Of a stretch of 64,000 bases of DNA, positions 44,360 to 53,461 are shown piece by piece. Numbering within the stretch: the first letter of the stretch is position 1; each line of letters starts with the position of its first letter. The notes under the pieces are model-generated. The model ran no database searches. It saw only the letters and a list, made by a program, of their open reading frames with translations, and was not told the DNA's origin. The stretch covers positions 5,542 through 69,541 of the forward strand of contig CAZSBB010000033.1 in the NCBI GenBank assembly GCA_964605235.1, given 5' to 3'. Source of the stretch: CAZSBB01 sp964605235 (GTDB lineage Bacteria > Planctomycetota > Phycisphaerae > Phycisphaerales > Phycisphaeraceae). The position numbers were made by a program, and so were the translations under genes.

Positions 44360-45742
44360 ATGAACCACCCCAACCTGCTGGTGATCCTCAGCGATCAATT
44401 GCGACGTCACGCCTTAAGCTGCTATGGCGAGACCAACCTGCAGACCCCGCACATCGATGCCCTGGCGCAGCGCGGGGTGCGCTGCGATCACAACTGTTCG
44501 ACCTATCCCATCTGCGTGCCGTACCGCTTCACGCTGATGACCGGGCAGGCGGCGCACAGCCGGATGGTGCCGGGCATCGAGTACCGCATGTCCCCCGCCG
44601 AGCGCACGCTCGCCGATGAGTTCAACGAGGCCGGCTACCACACCATCTATGTGGGCAAGTGGCATCTCGATGGCGGACTGGGTCGGCAACCGTTCAAGAG
44701 CGCCGCCCAGATGGCGCGGTCGTATGTCCCCCGCGCTCGGCAGGGACGCTGGAACCGCTGGCTGGGTTTCGAGCTGCGCAATGAGCCTTACGACACCTGG
44801 TACTTCGTCAACGAAGACCCCACCCCCCGGAAGGTCAACGGTTATCAAACCGATGGGTTGACCGATCTGGCATTGGCGGAAATTGCCGCCCATCGCGCTC
44901 GCCAGCCCGAGCAACCGTTCTGTTGCGTGCTGTCGGTGGAGCCGCCGCACCCGCCGTTCGTCGCTCCCCCGGAGCTGGAGAAGAAGTGGCTGTCCCGCGA
45001 ACTGACGCTGCCGCCCAACTTCATGGCCAAGGATGAGGCGGAGCGCCAGAGTTCCATCACCAAACGGCAGCGCTACTACGCGATGGTCGAAAACCTGGAC
45101 CAGAACGTCGGCCGAATCACTGCATTCCTCCAGCAGCAGGGCCTGAGTGACAACACCATCGTGGTCTTCATGGCGGACCATGGTGAGTTCAGCGGCGCCC
45201 ACGGCCAACACGAAAAGCAGCAGCCCTACGAAGAATCCGTCGGCGTGCCGCTGATCGTGTACGACCCCACGCAACCGGGACGCGCCGGCGCGGTGGTGAA
45301 CGATCCGCTGTGCACCGAAGACCTGTATCCCACGCTGCTGGGTTTGGCGGGGTTGCCGGGGCGCACCGACTTGCCGGGCCTGGACGTCGCCCCTCTGCTG
45401 CGAGGTCAGCAGGAGCGTCTGCCGCGTGACGGCGTGTTGCTCGAGTTCGTGCTGGAAAATCGGCCCCGCATGATCTATCACAACGAAACCTGGCGCGCCT
45501 GGCGCACCGGCACGCACAAGTACGTCACGCTGGGCAACTATGTGCAGGGCGCCAAGCCGTGGCTGTGTTTTGATCTCGCCCACGATCCGTGGGAGCTGCA
45601 CAACCTGCTGGAAGACCCGACGCAACAAGACACGTGTGCGGCATTGCATCGCGCATTGCACACGGCACTGTCCAACACCGACGACGACTACCACCTGGCG
45701 GCGGCGTTCGGCTGCCCGGCGCTCAATAGCTGGAGTGCGTGA
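44360..45742 (+). CDS. Sulfatase with CxPYR motif
   Basis: A 460-residue sulfatase of the arylsulfatase type. 'VILSDQL' supplies the first metal ligand (Asp12). 'YPICVPYRFTLMTGQ' contains Cys52 in a C-x-P-Y-R context, which still fits the formylglycine consensus CxPxR but with Tyr for the usual Ser. 'YVGKWHLDGG' and 'FMADHGEFSG' are the later metal and active-site segments. No signal peptide is evident. It is divergent from the cytochrome c peroxidase across an AT-rich gap. No sulfatase-maturing enzyme is present. Confidence 0.88.
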   Translation: MNHPNLLVILSDQLRRHALSCYGETNLQTPHIDALAQRGVRCDHNCSTYPICVPYRFTLMTGQAAHSRMVPGIEYRMSPAERTLADEFNEAGYHTIYVGKWHLDGGLGRQPFKSAAQMARSYVPRARQGRWNRWLGFELRNEPYDTWYFVNEDPTPRKVNGYQTDGLTDLALAEIAAHRARQPEQPFCCVLSVEPPHPPFVAPPELEKKWLSRELTLPPNFMAKDEAERQSSITKRQRYYAMVENLDQNVGRITAFLQQQGLSDNTIVVFMADHGEFSGAHGQHEKQQPYEESVGVPLIVYDPTQPGRAGAVVNDPLCTEDLYPTLLGLAGLPGRTDLPGLDVAPLLRGQQERLPRDGVLLEFVLENRPRMIYHNETWRAWRTGTHKYVTLGNYVQGAKPWLCFDLAHDPWELHNLLEDPTQQDTCAALHRALHTALSNTDDDYHLAAAFGCPALNSWSA

Positions 45743-45764
45743 CGGCAGCGCTGAGGATGCTTTC

Positions 45765-45881
45765 CAACGAGCCGGAAGCGTCAGCGACGGGTTGGGCGCA
45801 TGGTTGCCATGACGGCGGGTTGATGCGTTGCGTTTGCGGTGGAAGCTCGCTTTGTCCGTCGCTGACGCTTCCGGCTCGTTG
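45765..45881. repeat. Palindromic repeat element with perfect 26-bp arms (family A)
   Basis: The left arm (45765-45790) and right arm (45856-45881) are exact reverse complements of 26 bases, including GAGCCGGAAGCGTCAGCGA. The spacer is 65 bases. It lies between the convergent stops of the sulfatase (45742) and neuB (45920). Confidence 0.92.
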
Positions 45882-45919
45882 CCCAGCGCTCGTCATGACG
45901 CGAAGTGTTTTGCTTTCGC

Positions 45920-46984
45920 TCATCCCGCCTGGCGCAGATCATCCGGATGCAGCAGGCATTCGGCTTCCACCGGCCTGATTAACTTCTTACCCAGCAGCGA
46001 TTCGAGCTGTGCCGCGGGGATGCCCGTGCCGGGGCGGCGAACAGTCAGGTCCTCAGCTCGCAGCACATGACCCACCGGCAGCGGGCGTTTGGCGCACACG
46101 CTCTGGCGACAGATGCCGCGCACTTCACGCTCCACCGACGCCACCGTCTTGCAGCGTGGGCCGAGCATCGCGGCGCCCTGGCGGATGAGCTGCACATAGT
46201 GACGGAACTGGGCGGGATCGAAGCTCGCGGCATGGTCGGGGCCGGGGGCGCTGCGGTCATAGGTCAGATGCTTCTCGATCACGCACGCCCCGGCCGCCAC
46301 CGCCAGCGCGCCCGTCAGCGGGTTGGTGGTGTGATCCGAGTAACCCACCGGCAGGGCGTAGCGTGTCGCCAAAGCGGACATGGCGCTGAGCGTGGCGCTG
46401 TCATCAGGCGTGGGGTAACTGCTCACGCAATGCAGCAGACAGCACGGCCGATCGCGCACGATCTGCACCATCGGCGCCAGTTCCGTCAGCTCGGCAGTCC
46501 CGGTGGACACGATCATCGGCTGCCGCAAACTCGCCATCAGGCGCAGCAGCGGCAGGTTCACCGCGTCGGGCGAAGCGATCTTGACCGCATCGACTTCCAG
46601 CGTCTTGAGCGCGTCAAAGTTTTCCAGGCTGAAGGGGGTGACGATGAACGCCATTTGCGCATCGCGCACCGCCTGCCGCACCTGCAGCATGGCTTCGAGC
46701 GACAGTTGCAGCCGCTGGAGCATGGTGAACACGTCGTTGTCGCTGGCTTTCTGGTAGTCCGCCAGGCTCGCCTCGCGCGAGAGCAGCCAGCGGGCTTCAA
46801 AGAGCTGCAATTTGACGGCATCGGCGCCGGCGTCTTTGGCGGCCTGGACCAGTTGCAGGGCGCGGTCGAGTCGGCCGTCGTGATTGACGCCGATCTCCGC
46901 GATCACGCAAACCTCCGGCCCGGCCTGAGCGGTGACCGGGGCGAAGCGCAGACTGCTGGGTCGGGGAAAGGGGTAGGATCCCAT
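45920..46984 (-). CDS. neuB: N-acetylneuraminate synthase (NeuB)-like
   Basis: A 354-residue enzyme. The N-terminal TIM barrel starts with 'VIAEIGVNHDGRLDRALQL' and contains the NeuB-type 'YPTPDDSATL' and 'GYSDHTTNPL'. The last about 70 residues form an antifreeze-like SAF domain ('ICRQSVCAKRPLPVGHVL'). It condenses phosphoenolpyruvate with an N-acetylmannosamine-like sugar to a nonulosonic acid. It lies 142 bases downstream of the acetyltransferase gene on the same strand. ATG 46984 is used; the longer frame to 47074 covers a region without SD. The exact product sugar (sialic, legionaminic or pseudaminic acid) is open. Confidence 0.87.
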   Translation of the reverse strand: MGSYPFPRPSSLRFAPVTAQAGPEVCVIAEIGVNHDGRLDRALQLVQAAKDAGADAVKLQLFEARWLLSREASLADYQKASDNDVFTMLQRLQLSLEAMLQVRQAVRDAQMAFIVTPFSLENFDALKTLEVDAVKIASPDAVNLPLLRLMASLRQPMIVSTGTAELTELAPMVQIVRDRPCCLLHCVSSYPTPDDSATLSAMSALATRYALPVGYSDHTTNPLTGALAVAAGACVIEKHLTYDRSAPGPDHAASFDPAQFRHYVQLIRQGAAMLGPRCKTVASVEREVRGICRQSVCAKRPLPVGHVLRAEDLTVRRPGTGIPAAQLESLLGKKLIRPVEAECLLHPDDLRQAG

Positions 46985-47126
46985 AGCCGGGTTATCGGCA
47001 GCGGCGGTTGAATTCGTGCAGTTTTCCCGGAGTTTGAACCGCGTTCGCCACAGCGGCGGCGTTTCCATGAACAAGGCTCACCATTGCGCGAACGCTTTTC
47101 ATTCCGGCGCGATCGGTGTTCAGTTT

Positions 47127-47756
47127 TCACTGATCCCAGTTCATCGGACGGGCTTTGAGCACCTTCGCCGGGTTGCCCCCGACGATCACCCCCGGCGGCA
47201 CATCGCGCACCACCACCGCCCGCGCCGCCACCACGCTGTTGTCCCCCACGGTCACGCCTGGCCCAATGAAGGCTCCCGCACAGATCCACACCCCGCTGCC
47301 GATGGTCACCGTCGGCCGCAGCAGCGGCAACGTCGGATCGGTGTGATCGTGCGTGCCCGCACAAACATACACATCCTGACTGAGCACGGTATGGCTGCCG
47401 ATCCGCACCGGCCCGAGGTTGTAAATCTCCACCCCCTCCGACAACATGCTGTGCGCCCCCAGCTCAAACAGCCAGGGATGCCAGATCGTGGTGCTCGCCT
47501 TGGTGCCAGCGGTGTGATCCATGTTCGCGCCGAACATCCGCAACCACATCCGGCGCCAGCCATGCGCCCGGCGGAAGCTGGGGCGAATGCAGAATCGTTG
47601 CACCTGCTGCCACGCGGCGCGGCGGGCGTATTCACTGAGCTGGTACGGGTAGCCGGCCGTGCGATCCAGTTGCTGGAAGATGGCGCGGGGCGGGGCGACC
47701 TCCGGGGCGGAAGTTTCCGTCGAAGGCTGCTCGTGTTCGGAGATTGGTTCGGTCAT
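47127..47756 (-). CDS. Acetyltransferase, WcaF/hexapeptide-repeat family
   Basis: A 209-residue left-handed beta-helix transferase. Imperfect hexapeptide repeats appear from about 100 to 195 ('VRIGSHTVLSQDVYVCAGTH', then 'TVTIGSGVWICAGAFIGPGV' and 'IVGGNPAKVL'). The layout is close to colanic-acid acetyltransferase WcaF. It should acetylate a sugar of a surface glycan with acetyl-CoA. Its start overlaps the stop of the glycosyltransferase gene by 4 bases, so the two are coupled. Confidence 0.88.
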   Translation of the reverse strand: MTEPISEHEQPSTETSAPEVAPPRAIFQQLDRTAGYPYQLSEYARRAAWQQVQRFCIRPSFRRAHGWRRMWLRMFGANMDHTAGTKASTTIWHPWLFELGAHSMLSEGVEIYNLGPVRIGSHTVLSQDVYVCAGTHDHTDPTLPLLRPTVTIGSGVWICAGAFIGPGVTVGDNSVVAARAVVVRDVPPGVIVGGNPAKVLKARPMNWDQ

Positions 47757-48940
47757 GCCGCCAACACCTGCTGGTAGGCACTGATCGACTGCTGGGCGAT
47801 GATCGGCCAGGTGTAATGCTCGCGCACCAGCGTCATCCCAGCTTGTCCCATATCCGCAGCGCGAGCGCTGTTCGTCAGCACCTGTCGCAGCGCTTCAGCC
47901 AGCCGGGTGTGACTGCCGGGAACGTCGGCGTCATCCAGATCAACCACCACGCCCGCTTGTGCTTCTGCAACCTGCGGGAAATGGCAGGCAGCGCTGATGA
48001 CCACCGGCCGGCCGCACGCCAGCGCTTCGGTGATCGCCATGCTGAAGCCTTCCTGCCGACTGGGCAGACAGAAGCACGCCGCCCCCGCCAACGCCGCCAG
48101 CTTATCCTCACCCCACAGCGGGCCCACCAGATGCACCCGCGCTTCCAGACCTGCCTGCTGCACCTGCTGGCGGAAGTCCTGCTCCGCCCCGCCATCAGGA
48201 CCCGCGACCACCAGATGCACGTCAGGCAAATCATGCGCCAGCAGCGCGAAAGCGCCCGCCAGCCGATCCAGACCTTTTTTGTAATGCAGCCGACTGAGGA
48301 ACAGGATGTAAGGCTTGCCCCCCAGCGCCGGCACCCGAGCCCGAAACGCCGCGGCCGGTGGGAGCGGCTGCACCTCATCCAGAAAAATGCCGTTGGGCAA
48401 CGTCACGCAATGCTCGGGAGTCCAGCGCGTGGGCAGCAGCGCCTGCTCATCCGCATTAAGCACATGCAGAAACGCCGCCGCCCGCAGCATGCGCCCGTAG
48501 CCCAGGTGCAGCGCCAATTGCTTCTTCCACCGGCTCTGATGCAGACTCCACGGATCCAGCATGCCATGGGGCGCCACGACATACGGCACATGCGCGTGGG
48601 CCGCCAGCCTGGCGCTCAAACGCAGCAGCGGCTCCCACACGCCATGCAGATGCACAATGTCCAGGTGCTGATTGCGAATCCAGCGGCTGGTGGAAGCGAT
48701 GGCGCAGGGACACACCCCCGCCGTCTGCCGCGGCGCGCCCAGGCCGCGCACCTGCACCTTGGCGAAGCCGGGGATCGCGCCCAGCTTCTGCTTGACTTCA
48801 TCCAGCTCCGCACGCCGGGCGTGGCACAGCACAAACACCTCATGCCCCAGCGCTGCCTGCGCGCTCGCCAGCCGACTGACCACCATCGGCGGCCCGCCTG
48901 CGGCCGGGTCCAACGTGCCTGTGACATGCCCGATGCGCAT
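47753..48940 (-). CDS. Glycosyltransferase family 4
   Basis: A 395-residue GT-B enzyme. The N-terminal domain begins 'IGHVTGTLDPAAGGPPMVVS'. The C-terminal nucleotide-sugar domain shows 'LFLSRLHYKKGLDRLAGAF' and the E-x7-E motif in 'SRQEGFSMAITEALACGRPV'. It should transfer a sugar during surface polysaccharide synthesis. GGAGGTGGAGG precedes ATG 48940. The acetyltransferase gene starts within its stop codon, and neuB follows, giving a small glycan cluster. Confidence 0.9.
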   Translation of the reverse strand: MRIGHVTGTLDPAAGGPPMVVSRLASAQAALGHEVFVLCHARRAELDEVKQKLGAIPGFAKVQVRGLGAPRQTAGVCPCAIASTSRWIRNQHLDIVHLHGVWEPLLRLSARLAAHAHVPYVVAPHGMLDPWSLHQSRWKKQLALHLGYGRMLRAAAFLHVLNADEQALLPTRWTPEHCVTLPNGIFLDEVQPLPPAAAFRARVPALGGKPYILFLSRLHYKKGLDRLAGAFALLAHDLPDVHLVVAGPDGGAEQDFRQQVQQAGLEARVHLVGPLWGEDKLAALAGAACFCLPSRQEGFSMAITEALACGRPVVISAACHFPQVAEAQAGVVVDLDDADVPGSHTRLAEALRQVLTNSARAADMGQAGMTLVREHYTWPIIAQQSISAYQQVLAA

Positions 48941-49193
48941 ACGACCTCCACCTCCCGGAATCCGCCGAGAGTATCCCTGTATGACTTATTTTCGGCTGTT
49001 TGGCCATCCTGATAAAGCAAAACCGCGCTGGCATGGGTAAGTTGGAACGCCGGCATTTTCTGCACAAACAACGCTCCGTCCGTCGTTTGCGCTTGTGACC
49101 CACGGTTGTGGTTCGGACGGGTTGCATCCAGTCGCCCAGCCGCGCCAAGCGTGCTAAAGTCAGCTATCGCACCCAGCCGGAGGTCCATCAGCC

Positions 49194-49916
49194 ATGAGCG
49201 CGTCCCCTTCCGCCGGCCTGCTGGAGCTGCGCCAGGTCACCCGTCAATTCCCCGGTCCCGATGGCGGTTCGCCCCTGACCGTGCTGCGCGATCTCAACCT
49301 CACCCTCCCGCGCGGCCAGCGGCTGGCGATCATGGGCCCCAGCGGCTGCGGCAAAAGCACCCTGCTCAATCTCATGGGCGCGCTCGACCGCCCCACCGTC
49401 GGCTCCGTGCTCCTGGACGGCACGGACCTGGCGACCTGCTCCGACGCCCAGCTTGCGCAGATTCGCAATCGCCGGCTGGGTTTCATGTTTCAGCTTCATC
49501 ATCTGCTGCCCCAATGCACGGTGCTGGAGAATGTGCTGGTGCCCACGCTGGTAGGCTCGCCGGATCGCCACGCTCCGCAGCGCGCCGGGGAACTGCTGGC
49601 GCGCGTCGGGCTGGCGGACCATCAGCATCACCGCCCCGCGCAGCTCTCGGGTGGGCAGCGGCAGCGGGCAGCGCTGGTGCGGGCGCTCATCAATCAACCT
49701 GACCTGCTGCTGGCGGATGAACCCACCGGCGCGCTGGACCGCCGCGCCGGCGACGACTTGGCGGACCTGCTGGTCGAGCTCAACGAAAGCATGAACCTGA
49801 CGCTGGTGATCGTCACCCATGCCCCCGCCCTGGCGCAACGCCAGCAGCGCACGCTTTACCTGTACGACGGCCAGCTTCACCAGCAGCCGCTGACGGTTGC
49901 GGAGCACGTCGGATGA
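49194..49916 (+). CDS. ABC transporter ATP-binding protein, LolD/MacB type
   Basis: A 240-residue ATPase. Walker A 'GPSGCGKST' (49-57), Q-loop 'FQLHHLLPQCTV', signature 'LSGGQRQR' and Walker B 'LLLADEPTG' are intact. The class is that of LolD and MacB ATPases, which work with FtsX-type permeases on lipoproteins or other periplasmic cargo. Its stop overlaps the permease start by 4 bases. GGAGG is 14 bases upstream of the ATG. Confidence 0.93.
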   Translation: MSASPSAGLLELRQVTRQFPGPDGGSPLTVLRDLNLTLPRGQRLAIMGPSGCGKSTLLNLMGALDRPTVGSVLLDGTDLATCSDAQLAQIRNRRLGFMFQLHHLLPQCTVLENVLVPTLVGSPDRHAPQRAGELLARVGLADHQHHRPAQLSGGQRQRAALVRALINQPDLLLADEPTGALDRRAGDDLADLLVELNESMNLTLVIVTHAPALAQRQQRTLYLYDGQLHQQPLTVAEHVG

Positions 49917-52900
49917 AACGCTGGCGGCTGATCCAAAGCAGTCTCTGGCACTACCGCCGCACGCAGGCGGGGGTGTTGCTGGGCGCGCTGGTGACGGCCG
50001 CGGCGCTCAGCGGCGCGCTGCTGGTCGGCGACAGCGTCCGCGCCACACTGGCGTACTTCGCCCACGCCCGGCTGGGACAAACGCATTACCTGCTGACCGC
50101 CGGCGAGCGATTCTTCACTGCCGACCTGGCGCAGAAACTGCAAGCCCAGCTCCCCGATACCGCCCTGCCGCCGGCTCCGGTGCTGCTGCTGCCCGCCGCC
50201 GCGTCGCGCCCCGACGGGCAAGCCCGCGCCAACAGCGTGCAGGTGCTGGGAGTAGACGGGCGCTTCGCCGCTTTCAGCCCTGACCAACCCCCACCCCTTC
50301 CGGGGGCCGAGCAGGTGGTGCTTAGCGCGGTGCTGGCGACCCAGCTTCAGGTGGCAACGGGCGATCGCATTCTGCTGCGGGTGCCGCGCCCCAGTGCTTT
50401 GCCGCGCGACATGCCGCTGGCGACCGAGGACGACAGCGTGGCTGCCCTGCGGGTGACCGTGCAGGCGATCATCGGCGACGAGCAATTCGCGCGCTTCGGC
50501 CTGCAAGCCACGCAGACGCCGCCGCTCAATGCTTTCGTCGATCGCCAGTGGCTGGGCGAACGGTTGGGCATCCCCGGCCGCGCCAACCTGGTGCTGTTCG
50601 ATGGACAAACCAACGAGCCAGAGTACGCCGCAGCAGAACTGAATGACGCGGTGCAGAAAGTCTGGACTCTGGATGATGCCCAACTGGAAGTGCGCCCCCT
50701 GCCCGACGGCCAACTGGAGCTGCGCACCGCGCGGGTGTTCCTGGATGATCCGATCACCGCCCAACTCGCCGCCGCGCAGCCGCACGCCCGCCGGCTGTTG
50801 AGTTACTTCGTCAATGAGCTGCGCGTGGGCGATCGCGCCACGCCGTACTCGGTGGTTTGTGCCGACAGCGCGCAGCAGGATTTGCGTGACGATCAGATCG
50901 TGCTGACCGACTGGCTGGCGCACGACCTGCAAGCCAAGGTGGGCGACGCGCTGACGCTGCGTTACTACGTGCTGGGGCCGAATCGTCAGCTCATCGAGCA
51001 AGCCGCGCCCTTCACCGTCGCCCGCATCATTCCCCTGGCCGACGTCAGCGATCCCACGCTGATGCCCGAGTACCCCGGCCTGGCGCAGCACGACAACTGC
51101 CGCGACTGGAACCCCGGCATTCCCATCGACCTCGACCGCATCCGCCCTGTCGACGAGCAATACTGGGACGACCACCGCGGCACCCCCAAGGCCTACCTCA
51201 CCCTCGCGGCCGGGCAGAAGCTGTGGGCCAACCGCTTTGGCAATCTCACCGCGGTGCGGGTGGCGACTTCCATGCCCGCAGTCGTCTGGGCCGACAGCCT
51301 CCGCGCCAAGCTGAACCCCACGCTGCTGGGCATGAACATCATCGATGTGCACACCCCAGCCGCCCGCGCCAGCGGCGACGCGCTCGACTTCGGCCAGCTT
51401 TTCCTGGGGCTGAGCTTCTTCCTCATCGTGGCAGCCCTCCTGCTGACCGGCCTGCTCTTCGCCCTGGGCGCCCAGGAACGCGCGACCGAAACCGGCCTGC
51501 TCCTGGCGCTGGGCTTCACCCCGCGCCAACGTCTGCGCCTGCTCCTGTGTGAAGGTCTTCTGCTCGCACTGCTGGGCGGCGGACTCGGCTGCGCGGCCGG
51601 CGTCGGCTACACGCGCCTGCTGCTGGCGGGACTCTCTGGCGTCTGGTCCGATGCCGTGGCGGGTTCGGCGGTGCGCTTTCATCTGCAAAGCTCATCGCTG
51701 GTGATCGCCCTGATTTCCACCTTGCTCACTGCCCTGCTGGCGATGTGGCTGAGCACGCGCAAGCTCGTGCGCACCAACCCGGCTGCGCTGCTGGCGGGGG
51801 CCACGAGTGCCACCGAGCAACTCGCCAAACCCCGGCGCGGCGGACTGCTCATCGCGGGACTGTGCCTGATCGGCGCCGCCGGGCTGGCGGTTTCCAGCAG
51901 CGATCCGCGCCAGGCGGCAGGACTGTTTTTCGGCAGTGGCGCGCTGCTGCTGATCGCCGGGCTGGCGGCCTGTCACGCGCTGCTCACCACCGGACCCACC
52001 GCAGCCGCGCTGACCCGCGCGCGCCTGGCGTGGCGCGGCGCTGCCCGCCGGCGGGGTCGCAGCCTCGCGGTCATTGCCATGCTCGCCTGCGGCTGCTTTC
52101 TGGTGACCGCAGTGGGCGTCAACCGCAAGACCCCGCAGGATGACCCCAGGCACCGCGACACCGGCACCGGCGGCTTCGCGCTGTACGCCCAGAGCGCGCT
52201 GCCCGTGCTGCCCGACCTCAACAGCGCTGCGGGTCGGCTGGCGGCCGGGCTGGATGAAAGCAAATTGACGGGCGTGTCCTTCGTGCCCATGCGGGTGCAG
52301 GAGGGTGACGACGCGAGTTGTCTGAACCTCAACCGCGCCCAGCGGCCGCGCTTGCTGGGGGTCAAAGCCGAAGGCTTGCAGATGCGCCACGCTTTCCGCT
52401 TCACCGCCGGGTTGGCGGAGGATTTCGCGGAGCAGCGCTGGCGCGTGCTGACGCCGCCGGGCAAACGCAACGCCACCGATCCGATTCCCGGGGGTCCCAT
52501 TCCGGGGGATCCCATTCCGGGGGTTGGTGATGCTGCGATGGTGCAGTGGGCGCTGGGCAAGAAACTGGGGGACACGCTGACGTATCAGGATGAACGCGGC
52601 CAACTGTTCCACGTGCAGATCGTGGCGGTGCTCGACAGTTCCATTCTGCAAGGCGCGCTGCTGATCGACGAAGCGGCATTCGAGCAGCGTTTTCCCAGCA
52701 GCAGCGGCTACCGCGTGTTCCTGATCGACGCTCCGCGCGACCACGCCCCGCAGGTCGCCAGCACGCTGTCGCAGGCGCTGGGCGATGTGGGCCTGAGCGT
52801 CACCCCGGCCGGCACGCGGCTGGCGCAGTTCATGGCAGTGGAGAACACCTACCTGGCGATCTTCCAATTGCTCGGCGGGCTGGGCCTGCTGCTGGGCAGT

Positions 52901-53227
52901 GCGGGCCTGGCGGTGGTGGTCGGACGCAACGTGCTCGAACGCCGGGGCGAGCTGGCGCTCTTGCTGGCGGTCGGCTGGCGCCGCGGGCAACTGCGTCAAC
53001 TGCTGGCGACCGAGCACATCCTGCTGCTGCTGGCGGGACTGCTGATCGGCCAGCTCGCCGCCATCGCCGCCGTCTGGCCAGCCGTGCAACACAGTCCCAA
53101 TGCTGCCGCCCTGCAACTGACCGCGGTGCTCAGCCTGGCGCTGCTGGCGCTGGGCATCCTCTGGGTGTTCCTCGCCGCCGCCCTCGCGCTGCGCGGCCCG
53201 CTGCTGGCTTCACTGCGGGAAGAGTGA
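49913..53227 (+). CDS. ABC transporter permease, FtsX/MacB type
   Basis: A 1104-residue inner-membrane protein. An N-terminal helix (about 15-35) is followed by a large periplasmic region (about 40-480) and an FtsX-like helix bundle ('LFLGLSFFLIVAALLLTGLL', about 490-660). Another helix at about 670-720 and a second periplasmic region come before the last helices ('LLGGLGLLLGSAGLAVVV', about 985-1095). It works with the coupled ATPase and uses ATP to move substrates or pull lipoproteins at the envelope. A short tandem repeat 'DPIPGGPIPGDPIPG' lies in the second periplasmic region (about 855-870). Confidence 0.88.
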   Translation: MKRWRLIQSSLWHYRRTQAGVLLGALVTAAALSGALLVGDSVRATLAYFAHARLGQTHYLLTAGERFFTADLAQKLQAQLPDTALPPAPVLLLPAAASRPDGQARANSVQVLGVDGRFAAFSPDQPPPLPGAEQVVLSAVLATQLQVATGDRILLRVPRPSALPRDMPLATEDDSVAALRVTVQAIIGDEQFARFGLQATQTPPLNAFVDRQWLGERLGIPGRANLVLFDGQTNEPEYAAAELNDAVQKVWTLDDAQLEVRPLPDGQLELRTARVFLDDPITAQLAAAQPHARRLLSYFVNELRVGDRATPYSVVCADSAQQDLRDDQIVLTDWLAHDLQAKVGDALTLRYYVLGPNRQLIEQAAPFTVARIIPLADVSDPTLMPEYPGLAQHDNCRDWNPGIPIDLDRIRPVDEQYWDDHRGTPKAYLTLAAGQKLWANRFGNLTAVRVATSMPAVVWADSLRAKLNPTLLGMNIIDVHTPAARASGDALDFGQLFLGLSFFLIVAALLLTGLLFALGAQERATETGLLLALGFTPRQRLRLLLCEGLLLALLGGGLGCAAGVGYTRLLLAGLSGVWSDAVAGSAVRFHLQSSSLVIALISTLLTALLAMWLSTRKLVRTNPAALLAGATSATEQLAKPRRGGLLIAGLCLIGAAGLAVSSSDPRQAAGLFFGSGALLLIAGLAACHALLTTGPTAAALTRARLAWRGAARRRGRSLAVIAMLACGCFLVTAVGVNRKTPQDDPRHRDTGTGGFALYAQSALPVLPDLNSAAGRLAAGLDESKLTGVSFVPMRVQEGDDASCLNLNRAQRPRLLGVKAEGLQMRHAFRFTAGLAEDFAEQRWRVLTPPGKRNATDPIPGGPIPGDPIPGVGDAAMVQWALGKKLGDTLTYQDERGQLFHVQIVAVLDSSILQGALLIDEAAFEQRFPSSSGYRVFLIDAPRDHAPQVASTLSQALGDVGLSVTPAGTRLAQFMAVENTYLAIFQLLGGLGLLLGSAGLAVVVGRNVLERRGELALLLAVGWRRGQLRQLLATEHILLLLAGLLIGQLAAIAAVWPAVQHSPNAAALQLTAVLSLALLALGILWVFLAAALALRGPLLASLREE

Positions 53228-53230
53228 AGC

Positions 53231-53424
53231 CGTTTTAATCCGCAGATGACGCAGATGAGCGCAGATGAAGAACAGGACATGAATCTGTTGATGTTTGATG
53301 TGGAGATTTGCTGATTTGAAAATGCTTGGCCAGAACACGTGCAGCGGCCGCAATCACATCACCAGATCATCAAATCAACACCTCACCAAATTTCTTCATC
53401 CGTGTTCAACCGTGGCAAAAACTG
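53231..53424. repeat. Nested inverted repeat (families C and E)
   Basis: The outer arms (53231-53271, 'CGCAGATGACGCAGATGAG'; 53391-53424, 'CTTCATCCGTGTTCAACCGT') and inner arms (53286-53325 and 53357-53392, 'GATTTGCTGATTTG' type) pair imperfectly. The element starts 4 bases after the permease stop and reaches the upstream region of the HIT gene. Confidence 0.7.
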
Positions 53425-53461
53425 TCTTCCCGCTTAAACTAACACCACAGGAGACCCAGCC

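Noticed and set aside
49877..51688. 603-residue minus-strand frame
   Set aside because: It is antisense to the well-supported FtsX-type permease.
53228..53461. Origin-like repeats before the HIT gene
   Set aside because: The repeats are GATGA/GATTTG arms of the intergenic family, not DnaA boxes, and no origin genes are near.
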